From the NCBI GenBank assembly GCA_028289585.1, contig JANQPI010000042.1, positions 62,001 through 126,000 of the forward strand: a DNA stretch of 64,000 nucleotides. Reading direction: 5' to 3'. Both the position numbers and the translations under genes were made by a program. The notes beneath the pieces were generated by a model. That model was given only the letters and a program-made list of their open reading frames with translations, made no database searches and was not told the origin of the DNA. Shown here piece after piece: positions 1-8,338 of this stretch (positions within the stretch are counted from its first letter, which is position 1; each line of letters opens with the position of its first letter). The stretch comes from Candidatus Zixiibacteriota bacterium (GTDB taxonomy: Bacteria; Zixibacteria; MSB-5A5; GN15; FEB-12).

Positions 1-121
1 GCAGATTGAGATTCTGCGATGCGAGCACTATCAGAATCGAGACAAAGGTCAAAATGCCGAAGAGGATCAGGCCTTTACGCTGCACGAATTCTCGCCAGGT
101 ATCACCAAGGATGCCCCTCAT
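1..121 (-). CDS. ABC-2 type permease, N-terminal fragment
   Basis: Only the first 40 codons lie in the window; the gene runs off the left edge. The ATG at 121 overlaps the TGA of the upstream ATPase gene in an ATGA arrangement, so the two are translationally coupled. The visible protein begins MRGILGDTWREFVQRKG and then enters a hydrophobic stretch (LILFGILTFVSILIVL) that looks like the first membrane helix. A short cytoplasmic N-terminus followed by a helix is usual for ABC-2 permeases. The assignment rests on the partner ATPase and this fragment; the substrate is unknown. Confidence 0.7.
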   Translation of the reverse strand, partial: MRGILGDTWREFVQRKGLILFGILTFVSILIVLASQNLNL

Positions 122-1053
122 GAACCAACCTCATCTCCGCTCGCCTGGAGCATCTGCATAAACGACTGTTCAAGAGATATCCGCTGGGGCAGTATGGCCT
201 GAATCTCGATCTTGTTGAACCGGAGCAGGTCGATGATGTCGTTGAGCTGTGCCGTCGTATCAACCTCGACCACGAGAGCGTCTGACGAAATCGATACTCG
301 TTTGCCCATCTCAGCCGGGATATTCACCTGATTGTCACCAATCACCGCTTCGATGCGGTACTGATCCTGCTGGTGAGTCAGTTCATCAATCGAGCTCACC
401 CGCACTAGCCGTCCATTTTTAAGGATAGCGACACGATCCGCCACAGCCTCGACCTCGCCGAGGAGGTGCGAGTTAAGAAAAACCGTCGTTCCACCATCGC
501 GAATTCGTTTCAGCACTTCGCGAATTTCGACCCGGCCGACCGGATCGACACCGTCAGTCGGCTCATCGAGAATGATCAACTCTGGCTCGCCAACAAGTGA
601 TTGGGCTAACCCTATTCGCTGGGTCATTCCCTTTGAATATTTCGCAATTCGGGTCTGGGACCACTTCTCCATCCCCACAATGCCGAGCAGGTGATCGGTC
701 GTATCGTTAATCTTTGAGGTCGGGACACCGAACAGCCGGCAGGTCAGGCGAAGTAGACCACCTCCGGTCAAATGCGTCGGAAAGCGGTAGTTCTCGCCGA
801 GGAAGCCAACCCGCTGTCGAGAGCGAGGATCCTCAGGCTCTAGCCCGTTGATCGTGATCACGCCGGTATTGGGCCGAAGCATCCCCATGATCAGCTTAAC
901 CAACGTCGTTTTCCCCGCCCCATTGGGACCCAGGAGACCAAAGATCTCCCCAGGCCCAACCGTCAGAGAGACAGCATCGAGTGCGACTACGTTCCCCTTC
1001 TTCAGGCGGGTACGAAAGATCTTGGTTACGGTCTGGACGTCGATCAGGTGCAT
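118..1053 (-). CDS. ABC transporter ATP-binding protein (ABC-2/NatA type)
   Basis: A 311-residue ATPase with Walker A GPNGAGKT (residues 42-49), signature YSKGMTQ (139-145) and Walker B LIILDEP (159-165), then a switch histidine in FLNSHLLGEVE. The roughly 90 residues after the ATPase core form the extra C-terminal domain seen in ABC-2 export ATPases. It would energise the membrane protein encoded immediately downstream (4-bp overlap). It is divergent from the DUF1573 cluster, with 118 bp between the two start codons. Substrate cannot be read from sequence; drug or lipid export, or gliding-type ABC-2 systems, are all possible. Confidence 0.9.
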   Translation of the reverse strand: MHLIDVQTVTKIFRTRLKKGNVVALDAVSLTVGPGEIFGLLGPNGAGKTTLVKLIMGMLRPNTGVITINGLEPEDPRSRQRVGFLGENYRFPTHLTGGGLLRLTCRLFGVPTSKINDTTDHLLGIVGMEKWSQTRIAKYSKGMTQRIGLAQSLVGEPELIILDEPTDGVDPVGRVEIREVLKRIRDGGTTVFLNSHLLGEVEAVADRVAILKNGRLVRVSSIDELTHQQDQYRIEAVIGDNQVNIPAEMGKRVSISSDALVVEVDTTAQLNDIIDLLRFNKIEIQAILPQRISLEQSFMQMLQASGDEVGS

Positions 1054-1171
1054 GGCAATCGGGTTAACATCGGGTTACTGCTTGTCCCCCGCCAGATAGT
1101 CCTCCGCGGCCAGCAAAGACAAGATTTAAACAGTCTTGCCCCGGTCCTCGGGGTCATTCACTTTGCTACGT

Positions 1172-1906
1172 ATGCGAACTGTCCTGGCCCTCCTGGCTAT
1201 TGTGGTTGGTGGAGCGTACGGAAGCAGCATGCCGTCGGTTTCACCGGAAAGATTCGACTTCGGTCGGTCCCCCGAGGGTACGACCGTCTCGACCCTCATT
1301 CAGGTGACGAATCCGACTGAGGTTCCGGTCGTGATTACCGACATCAAGACTGGCTGTGGCTGTCTTGCCGCAATAGCTGCCGATTCGACGATCCTGCCTG
1401 ACGATTCACTGACTGTCCGAATCGAATGGGAGCTGCGGTCGTCCGACCTCACGCCGGTCGGCTGGGCAAAGACCCTCTACGTTTTTACCAGTTCGACACT
1501 AGACCCCATTCGTATCCCCGTAACGGCGACCCCGCCGACAGCCGCTTCCCGTCTCGCCCTACAGGGGGCCTTACCCCTCACCTTCAGCTTGAGAGCCACA
1601 GCGCAACGGGTGAGCGTCGGACTGATCAATCCGGATACGGCGGCGTTGGGGCTCACTGTCGTCTCGAAGGGCGGCCTGCCACTGCGTGTTGATCTACCCG
1701 ACTCGCTCGCTCCTCGTGGCCGTGTCGTGATAGCCATCGACTGGACCGACGAACCGTTTGAGCTACCGTGGCAAGGGTCGCTAACCATCGAGGCACGATC
1801 TCCCTCGGGAATGTCGGAACGGCTGTCAATCCCCCTTCGAGGTGGACCACCAGTACCGCGCCCTCGATCGACAGGTGCTGCAGGCAACCAGAGAGACAAC
1901 CGATAG
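1172..1906 (+). CDS. DUF1573 secreted protein, copy 1 of 4 in tandem
   Basis: About 244 residues. The ATG at 1172 is preferred over an upstream in-frame TTG because it places a signal peptide (MRTVLALLAIVVGGAYG) at the very N-terminus; no clear ribosome site precedes it. The mature part opens with the DUF1573 hallmark (a phenylalanine-aspartate-phenylalanine-glycine turn after a short strand) and carries the family GCGC cysteine motif in KTGCGCLAAI. DUF1573 proteins are predicted periplasmic or surface Ig-like folds of unknown function. This copy is the most diverged of the four: it lacks the HTFW-type segment and the R-Y-T/L motif of the others. It is first in a four-gene run with gaps of 11-18 bp, so probably one operon. 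Confidence 0.85.
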   Translation: MRTVLALLAIVVGGAYGSSMPSVSPERFDFGRSPEGTTVSTLIQVTNPTEVPVVITDIKTGCGCLAAIAADSTILPDDSLTVRIEWELRSSDLTPVGWAKTLYVFTSSTLDPIRIPVTATPPTAASRLALQGALPLTFSLRATAQRVSVGLINPDTAALGLTVVSKGGLPLRVDLPDSLAPRGRVVIAIDWTDEPFELPWQGSLTIEARSPSGMSERLSIPLRGGPPVPRPRSTGAAGNQRDNR

Positions 1907-1917
1907 TACAAACCGTA

Positions 1918-2688
1918 ATGATCACTCTTCGCATTCTGCTACTGGTCGGGCTAGGCCTGTCGTCGTCACTCACGGCCGGACCGGAGTTGACAATCCCCGA
2001 CTCATCGTTCGACTTTGGAGTGGTTCCCCAGCGGAGCCGGGTCACGTGCTCGTACTGGCTCCATTCAACCGGTACCGAGGCAGTGGAGATCACCAAGGTG
2101 GTGTCCGGGTGTGGGTGCTCGTCGCTTCCCTTGAAAGTGACCCGTCTGGACCCAGGGGATTCGACTCGCCTCGATCTGTTGTTCGATACCCGAATGTACA
2201 CCCAGCCGCTGCGCAAACACCCGTACCTTCTCGCGAACACCGCTGTCGGCCGCCATGACCTCAGCTTTGCCGCGATTCCAACCGCCAATATGGAGGCGAC
2301 CTACCCGGTGATCGTCTCGCCACCAGCGCTCCTCATGCATGATGATTCCGAGTCCCTTGCGATCGAGCTCCGAAACAACAGTCAGTCGGAGATCGTGGTT
2401 CGGCTGATCAACACCCCCGCAAGCTATCTCACCATTGGCGAGATTGAGCCACTTCCCCCCGGAGCGACGGCCAAAGTAGAGGTTGCCTTGACAGATCGAG
2501 GAAAAAACGAGACCTTTCGGGAGTCCGTGACGCTGGAATTTTCAGGCTGGCGTCAACCGGTACGTCAGACAATCCCTGTTTGGCGAACCGTTCGCCCCGC
2601 CGAGAGTAGAATAGACAAGACAGAAGTGACGCCTCCGGTGCTCATAGGCCCTCCCGCTCCGCGCGATCTGGAGCGCCGGATACGATAG
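1918..2688 (+). CDS. DUF1573 secreted protein, copy 2
   Basis: 256 residues from the ATG at 1918, which gives a clean signal peptide (MITLRILLLVGLGLSSSLTA). Reading further upstream would overlap copy 1 and put the signal peptide internally. The mature N-terminus has FDFGVVPQ, then a CSYWLHSTGTEAV segment, VVSGCGCSSL (the paired cysteines) and LDPGDSTRLDLLFDTR. The second half is another Ig-like domain. The C-terminus is extended by about 25 residues relative to copy 3 and is basic and proline-rich. It begins 11 bp after the stop of copy 1. Confidence 0.85.
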   Translation: MITLRILLLVGLGLSSSLTAGPELTIPDSSFDFGVVPQRSRVTCSYWLHSTGTEAVEITKVVSGCGCSSLPLKVTRLDPGDSTRLDLLFDTRMYTQPLRKHPYLLANTAVGRHDLSFAAIPTANMEATYPVIVSPPALLMHDDSESLAIELRNNSQSEIVVRLINTPASYLTIGEIEPLPPGATAKVEVALTDRGKNETFRESVTLEFSGWRQPVRQTIPVWRTVRPAESRIDKTEVTPPVLIGPPAPRDLERRIR

Positions 2689-2706
2689 AGAAAGGACCTG
2701 ACGGAT

Positions 2707-3435
2707 ATGCGTGTAACGCGAATGCTGCCCATGCTTGGCGCGGCCCTCATTGTTGCTGGCTCAGCGGCAGCGGGCCCGGAGATCTCAATCAGTGAAACCG
2801 AGTTCATCTTCGGCCTCGCCCCCCAGAATGCTAAGGTCACCCATACCTTCTGGATTCACTCCATCGGTACCGAAGCGGTAAATATCGAGCGCATTCAGAC
2901 CGGATGCGGCTGCACCAAGGCACCGCTTTCATCGAACACCATCGCTCCCGGCGATTCGGTAGCACTGGAAATCATTTTCGAAACCCGCCGGTACACGCGT
3001 GAAATCGTCAAGACACCGACGATCTTCAGTAACGCTCAGGGCCAGAACAAAGTCCGTATATCGACTACAGTCTATCGTCAGCCTGATTCGACCTACCCGA
3101 TCGTCGCGCGCCCCTACAAGCTCGACATTTCACAGTTTGGCGACAAAGTCCGTGACCGGATGTCGTTCGATCTGCGGAATGTCTCCGACGTAGAGCAGCC
3201 GATTACCATTTTATCGGTTCCGTCTGAGGTCGCCGAATTCTCCGTCCCGAAATCAATTCCGTCACGGGGTACGGTCTCGGCGGAGTTCGTACTGACGGAA
3301 GAAGCGGTTGGTCAGGAGTTTGAGAAGTCGATTACGCTCCAGATCGGAGATACGCGCTTCTCATTCCCACTCAAGCGTGAACTTCGGATGGTTGGTGGTC
3401 AGAAAACGCTCTCCGCGAGTCCGAGCGGTTCCTGA
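2707..3435 (+). CDS. DUF1573 secreted protein, copy 3
   Basis: 242 residues. AAGGA lies about 11 nt before the ATG at 2707. Signal peptide MRVTRMLPMLGAALIVAGSAAA. Motifs in order: FIFGLAPQNAKVTHTFW, IQTGCGCTKAPL, IAPGDSVALEIIFETRRYT. It is the copy closest to the fifth paralogue at 57149-57865 (same HTFW and GCGCTK motifs), so the dispersed gene and this one probably share a recent ancestor. It sits 18 bp after copy 2 and 17 bp before copy 4. Confidence 0.87.
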   Translation: MRVTRMLPMLGAALIVAGSAAAGPEISISETEFIFGLAPQNAKVTHTFWIHSIGTEAVNIERIQTGCGCTKAPLSSNTIAPGDSVALEIIFETRRYTREIVKTPTIFSNAQGQNKVRISTTVYRQPDSTYPIVARPYKLDISQFGDKVRDRMSFDLRNVSDVEQPITILSVPSEVAEFSVPKSIPSRGTVSAEFVLTEEAVGQEFEKSITLQIGDTRFSFPLKRELRMVGGQKTLSASPSGS

Positions 3436-3452
3436 TCCCATTTGCTAATCGG

Positions 3453-4160
3453 ATGAAGAGATTGTTCCGGCCGGGACCGTTGGGTCTCGGCCTTCTTCTT
3501 ACCTGTACTGGTCTGGCCTTCGCTCAGCCGCAGTTGCGATTGTCGACGCGTACCATCGACTTCGGCTATGCTCCACAGAAGGCTCATCTCAGAACCCATA
3601 TCTACCTCCATTCGAGTGGTCTCGACACGCTGCACATCATCCGTGTCATTCCGGGTTGTGCCTGTACGCGTACCGAGCTCGAGCATGCCGTCATTCCACC
3701 GGGGGATAGCGCAAGGCTCGACGTAACGTTCGCCACGCGCCGTTACCTTGGTGCGATGACGCGGCGACCGTCGATTCAATTCGAAGGTTCGGAAGTGGTT
3801 GGCCGATTCGCTATTGAGACCAACATCTATCGGCCGGAGGACTCAACGTTCCCGCTGGTGCTTTCCCCTCCGCTGATTGCGTGGCGAGATACAGCCACAC
3901 TCGCAGACACGGTCGTCATCCGCGCGACCAACCTCGGCACAGATGACATCAGTCCACGCGTGGTGTTCGGTGATTCCGCTCTTGTCTGGTGGCAACTGCC
4001 GAGCTCAATCCCTGCGGGTGAGACGGCGCTCTGGCGGATAGCGTCACGTGATCTCGATCAGGATGCTGAGTATCAGACCTCGCTGACAATCGAACTTGAT
4101 AATCGGGAGCGAACGCGGATAACGATACCGATCCTCCGGCACATCCCGGGTGGAAGCTAG
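3453..4160 (+). CDS. DUF1573 secreted protein, copy 4 (altered cysteine motif)
   Basis: 235 residues with signal peptide MKRLFRPGPLGLGLLLTCTGLAFA. Family elements are present (IDFGYAPQ, PPGDSARLDVTFATRRYLG), but the conserved GCGC has become GCAC (residues of VIPGCACTRTEL), keeping both cysteines and losing the glycine between them. No obvious ribosome site precedes the ATG, so coupling to copy 3 is likely. It is the last gene of the run; it converges tail to tail with the GWxTD gene 15 bp away, and no terminator hairpin is visible between them. Confidence 0.85.
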   Translation: MKRLFRPGPLGLGLLLTCTGLAFAQPQLRLSTRTIDFGYAPQKAHLRTHIYLHSSGLDTLHIIRVIPGCACTRTELEHAVIPPGDSARLDVTFATRRYLGAMTRRPSIQFEGSEVVGRFAIETNIYRPEDSTFPLVLSPPLIAWRDTATLADTVVIRATNLGTDDISPRVVFGDSALVWWQLPSSIPAGETALWRIASRDLDQDAEYQTSLTIELDNRERTRITIPILRHIPGGS

Positions 4161-4174
4161 AAAGAAGACGTCAG

Positions 4175-5644
4175 CTACTCGCCGATATCACCCGCGCGAA
4201 TACGGTTCTCCCAGAGCTCACTGAACAGCTCACCCGGGGCATTGGAATGTACTAACCGGTAATCGCCTGTTCCGCGCTCATCAACAAAGACAAAGACGTA
4301 CCCATCTTCGAGCTCCCAGTAGTACCAGAGTTCGTAGGGTTGCTCGCGGAGCGGCGAGGGGAAATTGTCACGAGCAGTGTATTCACCGTACGTCATGTAG
4401 ATGCGTCCACGATCCGTTCTCCAACCATCATCGCCACCCGGAATCGTTGAGTACATACGATTGGCATCCAGGTAGCGATTGAAAACCACGAGTCGGTTTT
4501 CGATCTGCCGTGTCTCCGGCCGGGTATCAATCTCACGCCAGAACTGATCCAGGAAGTTCGACTGTCCCTCGGGAGAGAGCTTGTCGACCGTTGTCTTCTG
4601 AGCCGGTGTCAGGAAATAGCGAGCGAGTCGCATGCGAACGTCCAACGACAACGTATCGTACGGATCTGCATCGGGTAACTCAAACGCCACCAGCTGTTGG
4701 ACTTCAATTGGCGAGATGATCCGAAACGGCAGAACCAGACTGTCGGACCGACCGGTCGTTAAGTCCAACGCCTGGACAGTGAGATCGTAGCGCCCGGTGG
4801 GCCAATCCTTGATCGGAAGAGCCTGGGTTTCCACGATCGCATTACCTGTCGCCTGACGGACCTTCCCTCCAAACGCGTTGAACAGCATTCCGGTATCGTC
4901 ATACGCCGTATACATGATCTGGTAGCTTACGGGATCTTCCGGCGAGCCAGCCAGATTGTAGAGTTCAAAATAGGTGTGCAGCGTTGAATCGCGGTTTGAG
5001 ATCGCCGACACCGGATTGGCAAGTACCTCGTAGCCGTTCTGTATCGGCCCGATCGCCTGGCTGACGCTGTCTCCCAGGTAACGAACGCGGTACGCCAGAA
5101 CACCGTCGCTCAACCGCAATTGATTAGTCTCGGGTGGCGTGACCTCGATCTCCTCGTAGAACCATTCTCCCTGCCGCTTGCTGACAACATCGATAAGTGT
5201 CAGGCGAGCGGTGTAGTGTCCGGGATCGACCAGCAGGGCCAGGCGCTGAAAAACCTGAATACCTACGCGTTCAGCCTCTCGCTTATTGGTTGCGGACAGG
5301 CCAAAGTAGATCGCGGCGGAATCTACCGCATACGCGGTCGTGTCGTAAAGTTTGACCTGTGCATAGACGCGACCTGTGACGGGTCCGCCCTCGTCCGCAA
5401 GGCTATCGGCACGGAAAAAGCCAAACTGGTGGCGTTCCACGTTGAATGGAAACGCCACGAGAACCTGAGGATGAAACTCGGGATTCGGATACTGAACGGC
5501 CCGGCTATAAAAGACCAGCGGACCGCCATCATCGGCCGGCGCGGGTGGCTGTGCCCAGCTGCCGGTTGATGCCAACAGAAGTACGCCCAGAAGCCGGATA
5601 CCGAGGTGGCTACGGCTCAAAAATTGGCGATTGATTCCGGCCAT
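4175..5644 (-). CDS. GWxTD domain-containing secreted protein A
   Basis: 489 residues if started at the ATG at 5644, which gives the signal peptide MAGINRQFLSRSHLGIRLLG followed by a hydrophobic stretch and an AQ cleavage site. Longer readings run antisense-like through the upstream gene and are rejected. The C-terminal 130 residues contain GWRTDRGRIYMTYGE, the motif that names the GWxTD family, then ELWYYWELEDGYVFVFVDERG. The N-terminal part is beta-rich and probably Ig-like. Function is unknown. The start overlaps the last 35 bp of the upstream GWxTD gene, suggesting coupled expression. Confidence 0.82.
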   Translation of the reverse strand: MAGINRQFLSRSHLGIRLLGVLLLASTGSWAQPPAPADDGGPLVFYSRAVQYPNPEFHPQVLVAFPFNVERHQFGFFRADSLADEGGPVTGRVYAQVKLYDTTAYAVDSAAIYFGLSATNKREAERVGIQVFQRLALLVDPGHYTARLTLIDVVSKRQGEWFYEEIEVTPPETNQLRLSDGVLAYRVRYLGDSVSQAIGPIQNGYEVLANPVSAISNRDSTLHTYFELYNLAGSPEDPVSYQIMYTAYDDTGMLFNAFGGKVRQATGNAIVETQALPIKDWPTGRYDLTVQALDLTTGRSDSLVLPFRIISPIEVQQLVAFELPDADPYDTLSLDVRMRLARYFLTPAQKTTVDKLSPEGQSNFLDQFWREIDTRPETRQIENRLVVFNRYLDANRMYSTIPGGDDGWRTDRGRIYMTYGEYTARDNFPSPLREQPYELWYYWELEDGYVFVFVDERGTGDYRLVHSNAPGELFSELWENRIRAGDIGE

Positions 5645-6956
5645 CGTACGGCCACTGAAGACGGTAGTCACCGTCTTCGAACTCATCAACGAATGTGAAC
5701 TGCAAGTATTCGCCATAGCGATAGTATTCCCAAATCTGATACGGCGGACCCGATAGCGAATAGGGAACATCGCGAATGAAGTCCGGCTCCCCAAGCTGAA
5801 TGTACTTCTCCCCCCGGTGAGTCTTCCATCCTTCGGTTCGACCATGCGAGTAACGCTGATTGGCGGTGTTAACGCGGCGATAGAACTCCCGTTTCCACTC
5901 GTTTTCCGGCGTGCCGGGAGTCGGATCTTTGGCCGCCCAGAAGTCATCAAACATCTCTCGACGCTCTTCCAGATCGCTCGCCTCCTTGAGCGGATCAAGC
6001 TCACCCGGGAGGGAGATGTACCCGAGACGCCGAAGTTCGTTATCCCAGTCGCGAGCCAGCAAGCCCTCTTGGGTCCAAAGCACGGTAAACTCATGGCGCT
6101 GGTGATCGAGCTTCTTCATCCGTCGTCCCCGGAGCCAGATGTCGAGCTCATATTGGCCGGGCGAGAACGTATCAAGGTTGATTGAGCGCAGCTGCCGTAC
6201 AATTGGGCTGGCCAGATCGGTATGCACGGTGTCTCGGTAGACCAGGCCGTCGGCAAAGTGACGAAGCCGGGTTTCAACAATGACCGCATCCTGACGATCC
6301 GAGCCGGGATAGATTTCCAGATAATAGACCAATCGAGCCGAGTCACCACCGCCGAACGACCGTGTCACCGACGGTATCAACCGGAGGTTCCCTTTGTCGA
6401 ACGGCCCCCGGTTCGCCCCGGCCATCGTCGATGCCTGAATGAACTGCACCGATGACATCAACGGCTTGCTGCTTTCAAACTCGCTAAGCTTTACCTTGAA
6501 GTCGCGGGTCGTGACCATACTTGAGTACTCATCATAGAGTGAGAACTCGACCTCGTAGTTACCGGGCTCCAGGTCAAAGTTGAATTGAGAGGTTCGGAAA
6601 TCGTAGTGTGATGACACACGCGTTGGGTCTTCAATCGTAATCGTGCGGCGACGTTCATCTGCCGCAGTCTGGATTCCTCCTCGTCCACGGACAATTACCT
6701 CGGCTCGATAGTTCGCCTCATACCGGCCGTTGGTATCGAGGAATGTCAATCCGAAGTTGTAGAACTGGTAGTACACCTCAAGGCGGGAGAGTTGCCCTTC
6801 CGCCTTGAAAACGGCATGATCGACATACAGAAGTGGCGCCTGACGGTCGCGCGTCTGTTCGCGAGGCCGAACCTGAGCCAGCGCATCGGCGACGAACACC
6901 AAGCACAGGATGCTGGCGAAAAGCAGTCTGGCAGAGTGACTACGAAGAAATCTCAT
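5610..6956 (-). CDS. GWxTD domain-containing secreted protein B
   Basis: 448 residues from the ATG at 6956; this puts the signal peptide (MRFLRSHSARLLFASILCLV) first. An earlier in-frame start would add 22 residues with no signal-like character. The C-terminal domain carries GWKTHRGEKYIQLGEPDF, so the aspartate of GWxTD is histidine here, then YQIWEYYRYGEYLQFTFVDEF. It is a paralogue of the gene downstream, with the same order of a beta-rich N-terminus and GWxTD C-terminus. An in-cell role cannot be given; secretion is the only confident statement. Confidence 0.82.
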   Translation of the reverse strand: MRFLRSHSARLLFASILCLVFVADALAQVRPREQTRDRQAPLLYVDHAVFKAEGQLSRLEVYYQFYNFGLTFLDTNGRYEANYRAEVIVRGRGGIQTAADERRRTITIEDPTRVSSHYDFRTSQFNFDLEPGNYEVEFSLYDEYSSMVTTRDFKVKLSEFESSKPLMSSVQFIQASTMAGANRGPFDKGNLRLIPSVTRSFGGGDSARLVYYLEIYPGSDRQDAVIVETRLRHFADGLVYRDTVHTDLASPIVRQLRSINLDTFSPGQYELDIWLRGRRMKKLDHQRHEFTVLWTQEGLLARDWDNELRRLGYISLPGELDPLKEASDLEERREMFDDFWAAKDPTPGTPENEWKREFYRRVNTANQRYSHGRTEGWKTHRGEKYIQLGEPDFIRDVPYSLSGPPYQIWEYYRYGEYLQFTFVDEFEDGDYRLQWPYDGRNQSPIFEP

Positions 6957-7020
6957 ATCTGTCTGTTGAACCCCGCTGTTGGAGCCCGGTTCCAATGGTA
7001 GGTAGCAGCATGAGTAAGGC

Positions 7021-7054
7021 AACTAAAAGGCCCAACCGGATGACGGTTGGGCCT
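7021..7054 (-). terminator. Rho-independent terminator of the export operon
   Basis: A perfect 11-bp stem (7028-7038 with 7044-7054, arm GGCCCAACCG) with a 5-nt loop is followed on the minus strand by TTTTAGTT. It lies 32 bp after the stop of the last permease gene. Confidence 0.85.
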
Positions 7055-7085
7055 CGGTGTCTGTTTAGTTGCTGCTCGCGGTCGA

Positions 7086-8333
7086 TTATTCGTAGCGCAG
7101 TGATTCGATTGGATCGAGACGCGAGGCCTTAATCGCCGGATAGATCCCCGACACCAACCCCACGCCAACGGCAACCACAAACCCCAGCGTCGCCCAGAAG
7201 ACCGGAACGGACACCGGGTAGCCGAGCAGATTGTTCACAATCAGGCCGAGACCGACCCCGAGGCCGACTCCGATCACCCCGCCAAAGCCCGACAGCGTCA
7301 TCGCTTCCGTGAGAAACTGAATAATGATGTTGATCCGTTTCGCACCGATCGCCTTGCGAACACCGATCTCTCGCGTGCGTTCGGTCACTGAGACGAGCAT
7401 GATATTCATCACACCGATTCCTCCCACCATCAGCCCGACCGAGGTGATCACGACCGCGGCAAGATACAGATAGGTTGTAATCTCACCGACTTCGTCACGA
7501 AGGTTATCCTGCGTGGACAGGCCAAAGCTGTTCGGGTCGCCGAAGCGATCGCCCCGGTACGCCCGCAGGGTATTGATGATCTCTTCCTTGGCCTGCTCAA
7601 TCACTTCATACGATCGTGCCATCACCATCAGTGACAGCTCTTCTTCCCACGGATGCAGCTTCTCGAATGTTGATAAGGGCAGGATGACAGCGCGGTTTTC
7701 GCCGTCATTTCCGAAGTTCGATTGGAATTCCTCAAGTACACCAATAACGGTGAACGCGTGGCCGTTGACACGAATCACTTTACCGATCGGTGACGTTTGC
7801 TCAAAGAGTGTTTCGGCAATCGTGCTACCGAGCACACAGACCATCGCGCGGAACTGCTCGTCGACTTCGGAGATGAACCGCCCTTCGGTCAGCTCCTTTG
7901 ATCGCACGCGCACGTAGTCAGGCCAGGTGCCAAAGAGTGTCGGACGATCGAAAACGATGTCACGATACTTGGCGGTGTTCCCGCCTGGCTTGAAACGGTA
8001 GTTTTGCGGAGCAACACCCGTCACCGTCGGGCAATTCTCCGTAATCGCACGCGCCTCGCCGGCCGAAATCGGCTCGCGGTTTCGCTCAGCTTCGGATAGG
8101 TTATCAAAGTCGGTATCGTCGGCCCACTTCGTAATCCGGATAACATTTTGGCCGATCGCGTTGATCTCCTCATCGACCGCGCCCTGCAGGCCGTTTACGA
8201 TTGCACCGAGTGCAATGACCGAGGAAACACCGACGAGTACTCCCAAGATCGTCAGAAACGAGCGGAACTTGTTCGCCCGGATCGATTGCAGCGCCATTTT
8301 GATTGCTTCGGAAACTTCAACGGTTGTCAGCAT
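7086..8333 (-). CDS. MacB-type ABC permease (FtsX family), third permease of operon
   Basis: 415 residues: one N-terminal helix (about 20-45), a periplasmic MacB_PCD domain, then three C-terminal helices with the FtsX motif TERTREIGVRKAIGAK between helices 2 and 3. These permeases do not pump across the inner membrane; they couple ATP hydrolysis to extrusion from periplasm through TolC. It is the last gene of the operon, 5 bp after the second permease. It differs from the other two in its periplasmic domain: it has a single cysteine (ENCPTVTG) where they have a CxxC pair. Confidence 0.9.
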   Translation of the reverse strand: MLTTVEVSEAIKMALQSIRANKFRSFLTILGVLVGVSSVIALGAIVNGLQGAVDEEINAIGQNVIRITKWADDTDFDNLSEAERNREPISAGEARAITENCPTVTGVAPQNYRFKPGGNTAKYRDIVFDRPTLFGTWPDYVRVRSKELTEGRFISEVDEQFRAMVCVLGSTIAETLFEQTSPIGKVIRVNGHAFTVIGVLEEFQSNFGNDGENRAVILPLSTFEKLHPWEEELSLMVMARSYEVIEQAKEEIINTLRAYRGDRFGDPNSFGLSTQDNLRDEVGEITTYLYLAAVVITSVGLMVGGIGVMNIMLVSVTERTREIGVRKAIGAKRINIIIQFLTEAMTLSGFGGVIGVGLGVGLGLIVNNLLGYPVSVPVFWATLGFVVAVGVGLVSGIYPAIKASRLDPIESLRYE

Positions 8334-8338
8334 ACTAT

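Noticed and set aside
1120-1138. Inverted repeat CAAGA/TCTTG in the divergent region before the DUF1573 cluster
   Set aside because: Arms of five bases with a 9-bp spacer are expected by chance at this length; no promoter could be fitted around it.
5645-6094. N-terminal extension of GWxTD protein A by 150 residues
   Set aside because: The extension lies entirely within the upstream GWxTD gene in another frame; the signal peptide begins at the ATG at 5644.
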